A stretch of DNA of 64,000 bases from Piper betle (taxonomy: Eukaryota; Streptophyta; Magnoliopsida; Piperales; Piperaceae): contig JAURVB010003522.1 in NCBI GenBank assembly GCA_033002965.1, positions 62,001 to 126,000 on the forward strand, read 5' to 3'. A program made the translations under genes and the position numbers. The notes under the pieces were generated by a model that was given only the letters and a program-made list of their open reading frames with translations, was not told where the DNA came from and ran no database searches. Shown in pieces: positions 1-12,123 of the stretch (within the stretch, counting starts at the first letter, position 1; every line of letters begins with the position of its first letter).

Positions 1-214
1 AAAAAACCACCAAAACCCGTCAGAAAACCAGATTTGTAGGAATTTGGTGAATCATCTGCGGTGCTTATCCAGTCGATCCCGATCAAACTTTGGACGCTGA
101 AGAGTGCCGAATTTGAGCTCCGAGACACGCGACGGAACCCTAGTTGTTGTCGATTACCGACTACGTGATGTATAATTACCTCCAAATTTATAATTTAAAT
201 TTGATGATTGTTAG

Positions 215-749
215 TGTGAGATCCCTCAACTTAGTCCCACATCTAATACCTACTGGGAGAAGATCCTGTTTATAAGTGGGAATGGACTATAGGTCTTTAA
301 CTTCCGGGGTACCATTTTAAAGAAATGACTTAGCCCATTACGTTGCACTTTGGGCTGGGTCGTTACAAATGGTATCAGAGGTGACCTGGTTCCATATTAG
401 ATGGTGGGATAGACTAGGGACGTTGGCTAGGCTGCCGGTCACGGGTCAAAAAAGGTTGTGGGCTGGGGTTAGCAACGGGCCAAGACTAGAAACGTTGGCT
501 AGGCTGCCGGTCACGGGCCGAAAGGACGTGGGTTGGGGCTAGCAACGGGCCAAGAATAGGCATTTTAGGGACGAAATTTCCTAAGGTGGGTGGATTGTGA
601 GATCCCTCAACTTAGTCCCACATCTAATACCTACTGGGAGAAGATTCTGTTTATAAGTGGGAATGGACTATAGATCTTTAACTTCCGGGGTACCCATTTT
701 AAAGAAATGACTTAGCCCATTACATTGCACTTTGGGCTGGGTCATTACA
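215..749 (+). mobile_element. TRIM (miniature LTR retrotransposon), complete
   Basis: Two near-identical terminal repeats, 215-367 and 596-749, both begin TGTGAGATCCCTCAAC and end GTTACA or ATTACA. Two bases after the left repeat comes TGGTATCAGAG (370-380), which matches the usual primer binding site for initiator methionine tRNA. A purine-rich tract (AAGGTGGGTGGA) precedes the right repeat. The insertion is flanked by a perfect 5-bp duplication, GTTAG (210-214 and 750-754). The 228-bp interior has no coding capacity and holds a direct repeat of about 70 bp (near 420-487 and 490-557, sharing GTTGGCTAGGCTGCCGGTCA). It is nested in the larger LTR, so it is the younger insertion. Confidence 0.93.
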
Positions 750-1324
750 GTTAGCACAACATGCTAGGGTTGATTTATTGATGTGATTAATGCTTAATTA
801 TGGACGAAATGATGAGTTACATGATGAGATTAATTGTGAATGAAGAGTGAGTGATCTAATGAGAGCATGATAAGTGATTACAACATAACTTAGAAAAACA
901 CAATAAGATTGGTATGAATAGGAGTTAGAATTTCTTTCATACTTATGATTATTGAATTGTTGATTGATGTTGGTTGTATTGTGAGTGTGTATTGGTCATG
1001 TTGAGTTTGATGCATCATTTAGTTAGCGGGCATTGGTATTTAGTTTTGATATATAGGTACGGAGTAGGAGCTCACCGCCTAAGTGCAATGACACGCTTGG
1101 AGCTTCTACTAGGTCTATTTAGGACTCGACTCTGTTTTTACTCTCTTCTATTGTATGTTTGATTTAACGCCTGTAGGGCGGGTTAAGTGGCGTTTTATCG
1201 GATCCCACTTAACTTGGGCTATCTAGTCGAATAGATTTTCAGATTAATAACCCCTTGAGGATGATTTTGAAAACAAGATCCACCACAAGTTGCCTTCGGG
1301 CCTATTATATAAATCCCTACCCAG

Positions 1325-1329
<5 letters not shown>

Positions 1330-1361
<32 letters not shown>
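1330..1361. repeat. (TA)n microsatellite
   Basis: Uninterrupted TA run inside large-LTR copy 1, at the position where other copies have a shorter TATATATA. Expected to be length-variable. Confidence 0.9.
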
Positions 1362-1364
<3 letters not shown>

Positions 1365-2535
1365 TTCGCATTTTCAGTCAGACGAGAGATGGAGAAACCG
1401 ACTGCACGTACCATGAGCAGATGCCGTGACAGTCAAAGCGGGCTCTGGATTAGTGCCAGGGGACTATTCCATTCCCGAGGGATCCTGACAACTCAGCGTT
1501 TGAGTTCCTCACACCCAGAGAACGTGGAGGTTTATGGGTACTGTTTAGTACAGTTAATGTATGGACTTGTGGTTCAAAGGGTACTAAAGGTGACTGACTG
1601 CCTGAAAGTACTCGGCCTTCATGCTTAAGGCCAGGAGAAATATGGAGGTAAGGAGAGAGCTCAGGATTTGAGACCAGAAAATGAAGTAAGAAAATGCCGA
1701 GAGCGGCATCAACAACAGTAGATCAATAAGTTCAGGATGCTACCGGGTCTGCAGCACAGTGGCTCCTTAGTAGTGCCCTTCAGAGTGTTCATGTAGAGTA
1801 TATGATGTTTTCCTTCATATGAGAGTCTACTCTCATAGACAGCTTGTTATAGTTATTTTATTTTCCGGACCAGTAACACTTGTTACTAACGTGTTTTTAT
1901 ACTATATGTAGGTGATAATCACGAGTTGGAGGAGTTAGCTTGGACGAAGGAGCACTGTTGTCGCTTGCACACATGTCAGTCGATAGAGTGGTTAATACTT
2001 TATTTATGATGCTATTATATTGTGAATGATGTGAAATGCTAAGACAAGATAGGATATGATTAAATGCAATGAGATGATGTTATGACGTGATGAAAAGCTA
2101 AAACATGAAAAGAAGAAGTGAGATGTGATCAGAGCGCATAGCAGAAGTGTGGTGGGTTGAAACCCAAGTTCCATAATGAGTATATAGTATATTAGATTAT
2201 GTGTGATTGAACTTGTTGATATATGCATATATATTGGTATATGTTATTTTGACAGGGTGGACCCTAATTGCACTTTTAAGGGAGACTCTGTCCGTTTTAT
2301 TTTAAAATTTTTATTGAGTTTGATCGTAATTGTATTGGTGTGTACTTTGAATTGCATGTCATTCATGTAGTACCATGTTAGGGTTTGTGCATTCATCCAT
2401 GCATTGCGTGTTGTATCTTCATCTTAAGATACCGAGATTGGATCCGCATGAGTTAGGTTTAGGTTAGCCAACCTAATCGGGGCCTGTAACATGCTAGTTT
2501 AGTTCACGGGCGTGAACCGGATTTGGGGTGTTACA

Positions 2536-3388
2536 ATTTTTACCGAGAGTGGGACTTATGATAAAATGTTGAGAGAGGCATAATGCTAGTCAATTTACAA
2601 TGCCATCTAGTCTGTAGCTAAATGATTGCTCATTAGTTGCCCTTTTGAGTGTTCAATGGAAGTTATATGATTGTTTGTTTCACATGAGAATCAACTCTTA
2701 TTTGTCAGTTTGATATTTAGTTATTCTATATAAGTGATAATTGTTATTGAAGTTTTTTATTATATATGTAGGTGAAGATCATGAGTGGGACATGCTGGCC
2801 TTGACAGAGGAGCAGTGATTGCTATTTGTACACAGATTTGGTGTGAATCATATTAGTTATGTGATTTTGGTTATAATGAATTATTGGTGACATGTTTCAT
2901 TTTATGTTGATAACATCTAAAATGCTTTGACATTTAACTTAGAAATTTTGACGGATGTGATTAGCAGATGGGTCAAGCCCCAGTTCATGACTTTTAGTTT
3001 ATTGTTTATGACTTTATTGTGCTTGTAATATATATATATATATATATATAGACATTGTGTTTTTGATAAAATGTTTTAGTAAACAGGTTGTCCCCTTATT
3101 ACACTTTTATGGAAAACTTTGTCTGTTTTATTTTAATATTTTTATAGTAATTTAATTGATTTTGAGTAGGATTAATTGTTATGATATTCACATAGCATCA
3201 TGCTATGGTGTACATCTCATGCATGCATTGGTTGCATTCATAATCACAATATTGAATAAAATGATTACTAAACACATTCTAATCACAAAATGAGTAATCA
3301 CTGAAAGAATGAGATGCGCTTACGAGCTAATGAGAGAATGGAGAAGAGGGAGGCTACCAATGATGAGGGAGGTAAAGTAAGTTCTGGC
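2536..3388 (+). mobile_element. Decayed fragment of the large LTR family
   Basis: Immediately after copy 1 the sequence again resembles the 3' half of the same LTR: GCCCTTTTGAGTGTTC, CACATGAGAATCAACTCTTA, TATATATGTAGGTGAAGATCATGAG and the GGAAAACTTTGTCTGTTTTATTTTA block all have counterparts at 1770-2300. The copy is more diverged than its neighbours and contains a TA run at about 3028-3050. Ends are unclear. Confidence 0.55.
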
Positions 3389-3682
3389 TATAACACCCTG
3401 TTTCGGTTCACCTGTGAATTGACCTGGAAATGTCATTGGCGACTGAACCGTTAGCTAATCTACTTGATTTGGTTAAGCTAACCCAGATATACCCTCAACG
3501 TCTTAAGATGGTGATGTCACACAAAAAATATGAATGAAATGATTGGGTCCTACATGTTGCCATGATGTCCAAACAAGTAAACAAACAAACCAAACAAATG
3601 AAAAGTTCAAAAGAAATATCTATTTTGAAAAAGAAATAGACAGAGTCTCCCCTAAAAGTGCAATAGGGGTGGTCACCCTATC
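3389..3682 (-). mobile_element. Large LTR family copy 2, first part (minus)
   Basis: Begins TATAACACCCTGTTTCGGTTCA, a mutated form of the TGTAACACCCCAAATC start seen at 9817, 41371 and 48554. It includes the family block GACAGAGTCTCCCCTAAAA. The copy is split at 3682 by a hAT-type element and resumes at 5672. Confidence 0.75.
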
Positions 3683-5671
3683 TAGGGGTGGGCGTGGATG
3701 CCCGGATTTGTCCGTCCGCCCGATGTCCAAAGCGTGTCCGACCGAATTTGACCGACCGAATTAAAACAAACCAAATATGGACATTTTTTTGTCCCACCGA
3801 TCGACCGACCGAGTGTCCGATATTTTATATCAATAATATAATGTCTTCAATATTTGTAAGACTAATATTATAGTTTATGAAAATTTTAAAATATAAATAT
3901 ACAGTAAAACTAATTAAGTTTATACATAAAATTGATATTTAATATCTTAAATATCCAAAAATGACATACATATAAAAAAATAAAAGTCACTCTTGTATTT
4001 AGGAATTTAGAACTATACATTTACATTAATAATCATATCAAACCAATTACAATTTAGTTAACATGCTCTAAATTTTTAAAGTTAAAAAAAAATCTACGTA
4101 TAGAAACTTTAAAATAATCATTGACATCAAAATATAGTCTAATATTGCTTATACTTCAAAGATAAAATATTGTAATAATTGATTATTCATCTAGCTCACC
4201 TACATTAAAAAAATACAAAAAAGTTAATTACTCATGTTTTATATCCTCTTTATTTTAAAATTAGGATATTTCCCTTCAATATGCCTCTATAAATGAGTAG
4301 TTTCATAACTTTCAGTTCCCTCAAACTTCTTTTCATAATAACGACAGATAAGAGATGTTCCATTCTACTAATATTTTCTATCAAAATAGGCGCATACACC
4401 AAATGTTATTTTTCTCTTTTTCAATAATGTATTGTTCATATATTCTCCTTCTTTAGCAATCGAATTTTTGCTATCATTTTCACCTCTACTTTGTTTAGTT
4501 ACATTTAATAATAAACTTATATGATCCATCTTAGAAAAAAATATCATATTATAAACATAATGTAAAACCAGTGATCTGAGTCAGGGTTTTATGCTTATGA
4601 ATCGATCGGTTCAATCGCCGGCGCAAGTTGAGTATGTTTTAGAATACGTGTAGTGAGTCGACACTGGTTGGGTGTATGAGCCATGAGGGTCATGCATACC
4701 CAAGTATATGATGATAACATCATGAATACAATAGAAAAAATGAGTTATCAGAATATATGAGAGTATGCCAATTATTTTTTTATTTTATATATAGTTGATC
4801 GTGGAATTAGTTTAGGTTGTTTACTGCGTTAACACGCGTTACGGGGAATTTGGTGTGGTTGTTAGTTATAGAATGTCATTATGATGTTTTAGTGTTTATT
4901 TTATTTTATGGGATTTTTTTGATTTTATGGATTTTTTAGGATTTAATTCCGAGTTAGTTATTATTATTGACTCCAGACATGGGTGAGTCAAGTCTTATTT
5001 ACAATATTGCCATCAATCAAACCCTCGACCCATTTTCTCTTCCCGGTCCATGCCACGCCGCCGCCTTGTCGTGGTCGCCGCCACCGCCAACGTCACCCTG
5101 CCGCTAATTGTCGCCGCCAGGCCCTGCCGTGGCGTTGCTGTGATGCCCTGAGCTCCCCCTCCGTCGCCCAGCCTCCATGACGCTAGAATCACCGCTCGTC
5201 ATCGATTTTGTCGCCGATTATCCTCTGCTCGCGTTGTCGATTCCGTTGCCGGCAACTGTTGCCGTGGCTGTCCAGTCACCGCTTTGACATTGCCAACCCT
5301 CCCACGGCCTTCCCCGACACGAGCGGTGCCCATCGTCTGCCTAGGCCGGTCGGATCTAGTCACCCACCACCGACCGCCTCTGCTTAGCCATTTTCTGGCA
5401 AGCCGCCACCTCCGCCGAGCACATTGATGTCGTAAATGCATTAGGCTTGCCGAGCCAATTCCAACGGTTCCAACGGAGGTTCGCTGGCAGTGCAAAGTGC
5501 GGTAGCAGAGGGCAGGGGCGGCGCAAGGGGTTTCAGACTGTCTGCGGAAACTGTTTGGGCACGACGGACAATTCAATGTCCAAAGTCGGTAGAAAAATTT
5601 TGTCCGATGAAATTTTGGACGGACATAGACAATAATTCGTTTGATGTCCGTCTGACTGATGCCCACCCCTA
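3683..5671 (-). mobile_element. Non-autonomous hAT element (about 2.0 kb)
   Basis: Termini are TAGGGGTGGGC and GCCCACCCCTA, the same 11-bp inverted repeats as the 4.4-kb hAT at 24552-28924. The target duplication is a perfect 8 bp, ACCCTATC (3675-3682 and 5672-5679), as expected for hAT. Subterminal GTCC/GGAC motifs cluster at both ends. About 4230-4560 matches the larger element's region for the transposase N-terminus and upstream DNA (CCTCTATAAATGAGTAGTTTCATAAC and the CTTCTTTAGCAATCGAATTTT stretch), so this is an internally deleted derivative. From 4561 it carries part of a large-family LTR. It encodes no intact transposase and would need one in trans. Confidence 0.92.
4561..5475 (+). mobile_element. 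Partial large-family LTR carried inside the hAT derivative
   Basis: Starts exactly at an LTR-type terminus, TGTAAAACCAGTGATCTGAG, and follows the plus-orientation LTR for about 0.9 kb: TGATGATAAC, GGGTTATTAGTTATAGA-like, TTTTATTTTATGGGATTTTT, then the GC-rich CGCCGCC zone, up to a match (GATGTCGTAAATGCATTAGG) with the complement of 50486-50530. The rest of the LTR is missing and hAT sequence resumes, so the element carries half an LTR. Confidence 0.75.
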
Positions 5672-8030
5672 ACCCTATCAATGTCAACAGTATATATTTA
5701 TAGCAATAAAAATTGAAAACACAGTCCAAACATGACATGTTTTTTGCATTCTAGTTATCTTCTCTCCGTATCTCACCCTGCTCATTCCCACTTTCCATTT
5801 TCATTGGCATGTATAGTATTTATAGTAGTTTATAGAATATCATTCAAATTCATTATCTACAGAGTTCAATTCATCACCAATCACAGTCGGTAGGTACATG
5901 TGTGCGCGATTTCATTGCTATTCCTTCGCAATCTCGACGGTGCTCTTTCCTCTCACTTACATATATATTAAAAAGATGTCAGTAATGAGTGTTACTGATC
6001 CAAAAATAACTAAAAATAAACTGACATAGGAGAGCTAACCCTCCTGTTGAATAAAAACCTCATACACTTCCTCAAGAACTCTCATAAGGGCAAACAATGG
6101 GAGCCATCGATCTCAAGCAGTAGCGTCCCCTTTCCATATCATTCTCTTTCCTTGGCTATTTAAAATATCCCTTTGCACAGGAAAATCATTCTCTTTCCTC
6201 TTAGCCCTCTACATCCTCTATATTACTCCTAGCCCTGAGTACATAAGCTGAGTACTCTCAGGCATGTGCTTTTAATACCCTTTTATGCCACAAGGCTAGA
6301 CATGCACTGCACAACGTACCCGTAAACCTCCACATTTCTCCAGGTTTGAGGAACTCAAAGGTGGAGTTATCAGGATCCCTTAGGAATGGAGTGGACGCTT
6401 ACCAGTTCCAGAGCCCCCTTCGACAAACATACACCCTATCTCAAGACATGGCCATTGTTTACCCTAGTCACACATCTTTCTGAAAACGCAAAAACTATAT
6501 ATACATAGGTTTGGGTAGGGAATTCAATATAATAGGCATGAAGGCATCGTGAGCTAGATCTGAGTTTTGAAAACAAACTTGAGGGATCCCATCCTCGAGG
6601 GTTATTAATCCAGAAATACGATCGGCTAAATGGCCTGTGTGGAGTGGGATACAATAAATCCACCACTCAACACATCCTCTCTCCTGTTAAAAATAAAACA
6701 TAATAGAATGAGACAATAAATCATGAGCGAGTCCTAAATGGACCTGGTAGAAGCTCTAATCGTGGTTGCACACTTATACGGCAAGCTCCTACTTTGTACC
6801 TACACATTAAACAAAAAACTAACGCCCACTAACTCGAATGACGCATCAAACTCATCATGAACATCACACTTACAATGCAATCATCATCCATCAAGTATCA
6901 ACCATCATAAGTGTAAAAATAATTATAACTCATCCTATTCATACCAATTTTATTATAATTTTTTAAGTTACGCTGTAGTCAATTAGAATGCTCAGATTTA
7001 ATTTACCTAATTAGATCACTAACATTCGTTCATTGTCAAGCAAATCATGCAAATCATCACTTCATTCACAATCAGGCATTCATCATATCAAACAATCAAT
7101 CCTATCATGTTGTGCTAATAATTATCAATTTTAAATAATTAAATCGGAGATAATTATACCTAGCTTCGTTGGCAATTGGCGATGCTTAGGGTTTCGTCAC
7201 GTGTCTTGGAGCTCAAATTTGGCATTCGGTGGCGCCCTAAGTTTGATTGGGTTCGACTGGATGAGTTCGGTGGGAGATCCGGTGAATTCGAGCTAATTTG
7301 ATTTTTTGGTGGTTTTCGGCGGTTTCTGGTGGTTTTGTAGATGTTTTTCTAGCAACTATTGCCGCAGCGGCTACCGGCGGAATGGCGGTGGTATTGGGTA
7401 CTGTTGGCATCGGCTCGGTGAACCCAATGCGTCTACTATGTCGACGTGGTCAATGGAGGTGGTAGCTCACCAAAAAATGACAAACAACACTATCGGTGGG
7501 CGGGTGGGGGGGGGGGAGGGTTGGTGTGGAGATCCATCCAATGTGGGCAGTGCTGGGCTCCACTCCTGTCGAGGAAGGTCGTGGGAGGGATGGCAACTTC
7601 GAGGTGGCAACTAGATGGCAGCAGCAATTGTCACCCGTGGTGGGATCAGCCATGGAAGCGCGGTGGAGCTCAAGGCAATGGCGGGGGGAGCGCTAGTGAC
7701 GGCACGGCGGAGTTTGGTGGCTTTCATCGGTGGTGGGGTGGCATCGGCGGTGGCGGCGTCAGCGGCAACGCAAGGGCGGTGGTAGGGGTTTTGAAGGGAA
7801 AGGTGTCGAGGGGACAAGAAATAGTTTAATGGCAATATCGTAAATAAAACTTGACTTAACTCTAAATTGAGTCAAAAATAATAACTAACTAGTTATAAAT
7901 TCGAAAAAAATCCAAAAAATATAGAAAATCCCAGAAAATATAATACACACCATAGCATCACAATGACATGTTCTATAACTAATAGCCCATCTAAACTGCC
8001 TTATAACATGTCCTAATGCGTCGATAGGCT
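5672..8030 (-). mobile_element. Large LTR family copy 2, second part (minus)
   Basis: Continues the copy begun at 3389 after the hAT insertion. It includes GTACTCTCAGGCATGTGC, a gap-flanked TATATACATAGGTTTGGG, the GGGATCCCATCCTCGAGGGTTATTAATCC-type block, the GC-rich centre (7190-7830), and AACTAATAGCCCATCTAAACTGC near 7977-8000. The family's last 300 bp or so, seen at 11940-12123, is missing, so the copy is truncated near 8030. ORFs in the GC-rich centre are not conserved between copies and I do not call them genes. Confidence 0.75.
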
Positions 8031-8400
8031 TCCGTTGGTGGACAGAAGCAAGGGAGGAGGAGATGGGGTGAGGTCATGCAGGTGGGATGAAGAGGGTGGT
8101 TGCTGCTGGTCTTGGTGGAGGGAGGAGGGCTAGGGTGGCTATATGTTAGTCGTTGGGAGGAAGAAGGTGGCAGTCAGGTTAGGAGGAGGGGAGGAGGGGG
8201 GGGAGGGGGGTGGGTGGGGGTGTTGGCGGGAGGGAAGGGAAGGAAGAAGGCGGAGTAGGGAGGGGAAGAGGTAGCTATGATATGTGAGAGGTGGGGATGG
8301 AGAGGGGAGGAGGTGATGGCTATTTGAGGGAGAGGGTAGGGGATAAGGTGGTGGTCTAAAGACTCTTAACGTTGGAAAATTTAGGGATTGATTGGTAAAA
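8031..8400. other. Purine/G-rich stretch without a gene
   Basis: A strongly G-rich plus strand with many GGGAGG and GGTGGG runs, including an almost pure G tract near 8185-8222. It could form G-quadruplexes on the plus strand. No coding signal recognised; it sits between the truncated LTR copy and AT-rich DNA leading to the copia LTR at 8516. Confidence 0.6.
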
Positions 8401-8515
8401 TTAATTTAATTGATATACAAATTATCAATTATTCAATCTTACTAAAAATAATTATATTTAAGATATTTTTTATAAAAAAAGATTAATTATTTTATGTATA
8501 AATTAATATGATTAA

Positions 8516-9029
8516 TGTTGGAGATATGGATCTCCCTTAATGGCAAAATGGATCAAAATATGGACAACTACAACAAAGTAATGGCAAATAACAATATAAA
8601 ATAAAAATAAAATAAAAAATGCCAAGAATTACCAAGGATAACAAATACCATATGATTTAACAAGTGAAATAATTTTTACTATGAAAGAGATCAAAATACT
8701 TTTTGCAAAGTTTCTCGATTTCTCTCTATAAATCAACAAGCATGGTTTAATAATTCCTTGTACCTCTCACAATCAAAGAAGAAAATCCTTCTCCTTCACT
8801 AAAGAACCCAGAGAAACCCTCTCTAGCCTCTCCTCAATAGAAAATTAGGTTAAGTTACGAAAAAACACGAAAAATCTCTTTGAATACTCCAAAACTCTTG
8901 AAAAAGTCAAAATTTGGGTAAAATTGGATTAGTCCCGCGTCGTGTGCCCAGGCGATCATTCCTGGTTCATAGGCACTCAATCCACATGCTCAGGTGTCGG
9001 TCTCTTCCTCCTCGTGCTTTGTTTCAACA
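8516..9029 (-). mobile_element. 3' LTR of a minus-strand copia relic
   Basis: Read on the minus strand, CCAAGGTAGAGAT is followed by TGTTGAAACAAAGCACG. This is the polypurine-tract-plus-LTR junction typical of plant copia elements. The LTR would end with ATCTCCAACA at plus 8516, giving about 514 bp with TG..CA ends. Pol-like coding sequence on the same strand lies just upstream (9274-9618), which supports the call. No partner LTR was recognised. Confidence 0.65.
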
Positions 9030-9273
9030 ATCTCTACCTTGGTGAGTAAAATATGTTTGCTATATTCTCAAGCTTACATAGAAGTCAACTTCATGCCAAA
9101 ATTGGTACGAATCCCTGCACCAAAACATGCCTGAAATGTTGCCTTTCCTAGGTGAACAATCGCCTCTTCTAGGTAGCAAGCATACTCAAACTCTAAGCAA
9201 CTTGATTCAATCTTGGGAAATACTCACTTTGACCTACAATAATGAGCTCCACTTGTTCCTGCATTCCTTTCTT

Positions 9274-9618
9274 CTATGAACATGCATATACACATAAGCT
9301 ATCTCTATCTACCTGTGAGTCTGAATCTCCAAGCTCTACCTTAATCATACTACTTATTAGTTTGTATAGCTTTCCAACCTTCCAACCCTTAATCACAACT
9401 CCGCACATTGCAAACTTCCTACAACCTCTTGAGTCTAAAGGACCTAGTGAAATAAATTTCTTCCTCAGCCTTAGAAGATGTCTCACACCACCCATTATCT
9501 TCACAACTCCATCAAACATTTTGATGTTAATAGTCCATATTCCAATAGCCTTGCATATAGAGTTAACCATCATTGTTTTATCACCGCACTCAGCCTGTTT
9601 GTACGAGTCTGAAGGCAC
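9274..9618 (-). pseudogene. Copia pol fragment (GAG-pre-integrase region)
   Basis: A 114-codon minus-strand reading frame whose middle part matches the segment between protease and integrase of Ty1/copia polyproteins: FDGVVKIMGGVRHLL, then KKFISLGPLDSRGC, then a GVVIKGWKVGKLYKL tail. The conserved pattern is a 'V RHVP LK NLISLG LD G' motif. Protease, integrase core, reverse transcriptase and RNase H are not recognisable beside it, so it is a remnant. It fits the minus-strand copia LTR at 8516-9029. Confidence 0.8.
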
Positions 9619-9816
9619 TTATGTAGAAGAGCTAACTACAAATCACTTAGCATATAAGTTAGATCCGCACAATACTTAAGCCCATTTAAAGATTGCAAGT
9701 AGACAATAGCGAAACCAATTTAGCACAAATAAATAATAATCATAATGAACATAAGTGAAAATAAATGAGGTAATTCAAACAACATAATGAACACAATAGT
9801 GTAGTGTGTGAGGAAA

Positions 9817-12123
9817 TGTAACACCCCAAATCAGGTTCACGCTCGGGAATCAAGCCGAAATGTCACTAGGCCTGGTTAGGTCTGCTAAGCCGAACCCAAC
9901 CCTGAGGATCCACTCTCGGCATCTCAAGATGGAAGATGTCTATCGCCATGCATGGATGAATGCACAAAAATAAACCTAACATGCTACTAGATGGATGACA
10001 TGACAACCAGTTCATACTAAAAATAATGAAAATAAAAATCGATAAAAATGATAAAGTTGATATATATATATATATATATATTATTATATCACGCATTGAT
10101 ATTCACACAAAATTCAAATCTGCTACTTAATTCATTCTAAATCTTGGGTCTTGACCCATCTGTGCATTCTAATTACTTTTTAATTTTATGAATTCAATTG
10201 TCATACCTTACATCACATCATTCTTAATATAAAGAAAAATAAACAAAATATTAACATTCTATTGTCTGACGTGCGTGTATGTAAGAGACATCAATGCTCC
10301 TTTGGCTAGGCTGGCTTATCCTCATTATCATCATCTACATATATTATAAAAATACATCAGTAACGAATGTTACTGGTTCAAAAATATAATTAATATCAAA
10401 ATAGCTATGAGAGCAAACTCTCATATGAAGAAAATATTCATATACTTCTCGCGAACTCTTTGAAGGGCACCTACTGAGGAGCCACTTGGCTGCAAACCTG
10501 ATAGCATTCTGAACTGACTATTCTGCTACTACTAGTTTTCTCATTTCATTTGCTGGTCCCTTGGGATTACTAGTATATCCTAAGCCCTCTCCTTACCTCC
10601 ATAATTTTCCTGGCCTTGAGCACGAAGATCGAGTACTCTCAGGCAGTCACCTTTAGTACCCTTTGAACCACAAGTTTGGACATGCGTTTTACTAAACAAT
10701 ACACGTAAACCTCCATGTTTCTCTAGGTATAAGGAACTCAAAATGGGAGTTGTCAAGATCCATCCGGATTGTAACAACCCGCTCACTAATTTAGAGCTCT
10801 CTTTGACAAGCACGTGCCCGCTTGTGTAGCACGGTTGTAAAATTTCCCATCTCTTGTCTCACTGAAAACTCAATAAAACTATTATAGGCTTGAGAAAGGA
10901 TTTATATAATAAGCCCAAAGGCAACTTGTGGTGGATCTTATTTTCGAAAACATACTCAAGGGATCTCATCCTCGAGGGTTATTAATCTGGAAGATCGATC
11001 GATTAAATGACCCTGGTTAAGTGGGATCCAATAAAATGCCACTTAACTCGTCCTACAATCTATAAAAATTAGAACATAATAGAATAGAACAATAAATCAG
11101 GGGCAAGTCTTAAATGGACTTGGTAGAAGTTCCAAGCATGTCCACATGCCTAGGTGGCGAGCTCCTACTTCATATCTACACATCAAATTTAGAACCTAAC
11201 ACCCACTAACTGAATGATGCATCAAACTCATCATGAACATCACACATACAATGCAATCATCATCTAACAATAGTCAAACAATCATCAATGTAAAAATATT
11301 TCATCCTATTAATCCCAATTTTATTATGTTTTTCTAAGTTACATTGTTACAGTCAATTAGCATGCTCAAATTTAATTTAGTTAATTAGATTACTAACTAT
11401 CAATCAAATCATTCAAACCATCACTTCATTTACAATTAGACATTTATCACAGTAGTTAATCATTCCTAGCATGTTGTGCTAATAATTATAAATTTTAAAT
11501 AATTACATCGGATAAAAGTCTATGCCTAATCATCAGTCACACAATGATGATGACAAGGTTGTGGCTGGCTCAAGTGACAATTGTGGGGAAGAGGGAAAGA
11601 AGGGAAAGAAGAAAGAAGAAGGAAGTTGGGTGAGAAGGATGAATGGTGATAGTGCCAGCGGAGTGAAGTATATAGATGTCAGGGGAAGAAAACAAATGGT
11701 TAGGTGAGAAAAACGAATAGTCAGTGAGAAAAATGAATAGTCAGTGAGAAAAATGAATGGTTGTCTCATAATTAAAACTTGACTCGACTCTGACTCAAGT
11801 AAAAAATAATACTAACTCGTAATAAAAAAAATCCCATAAAAATATAATACACATCAATGACATGCTCTATAACTATTGACCCACCCAAACTGCCCATAAT
11901 GCGTCCTAATACATTATTGGCGTAAAAATATTCTATGATTTAATTAAAATAAATAAAGAAAAATCTAACATACTCTCATATATTCTGATAACTCATTCTG
12001 CTATTGTTTTACCGATGTTATCATCATATACTTGGGGCACACATGACTCTTATGGTTCATAACACAAGACAGCCTCGCTCGATACCCGTGTTTGAAACCC
12101 TGACTCGAATCACAGGTTGTACA
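9817..12123 (-). mobile_element. Solo LTR, large LTR family copy 3 (2307 bp)
   Basis: Runs from TGTAACACCCCAAATCAGG to AATCACAGGTTGTACA and is flanked by a perfect 5-bp duplication GGAAA (812-816 and 12124-12128 in window terms 9812-9816 and 12124-12128). TG..CA ends plus a 5-bp duplication are the signature of LTR integration. There is no second LTR or internal domain, so this is a solo LTR or an element with no recognisable interior. It contains a TA run at about 10060-10081. It is shorter than the 2.83-kb copies mainly because the GC-rich centre is reduced. Confidence 0.9.

Larger units (their letters stand above)
1..2535 (+). mobile_element. Solo-LTR-like element, large LTR family copy 1 (cut by window edge)
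   Basis: This is the right part of a long LTR that recurs at least six times in the window; complete copies run 2.3 to 2.83 kb. By convention I call the orientation beginning TGTAAAAC and ending GTGTTACA plus. This copy ends at 2535 with GGGGTGTTACA. The text matches the 35215-38048 copy, including the segment with TATATAAATCCC, the AACCCTC/TCGAGGATGA stretch and the terminal AACCGGATTTGGGG. The 5' part lies outside the window. A TRIM element is inserted at 215-749. No coding domain of a retrotransposon adjoins it. True sense is uncertain because TATATAA can be read on both strands. Confidence 0.75.

Noticed and set aside
5199..5738. 179-codon minus-strand frame
   Set aside because: It runs across the right end of the hAT derivative and its target duplication, so it cannot be a conserved gene.
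9242..9679. 145-codon plus-strand frame
   Set aside because: It is the antisense shadow of the copia pol fragment, whose motifs read on the minus strand.
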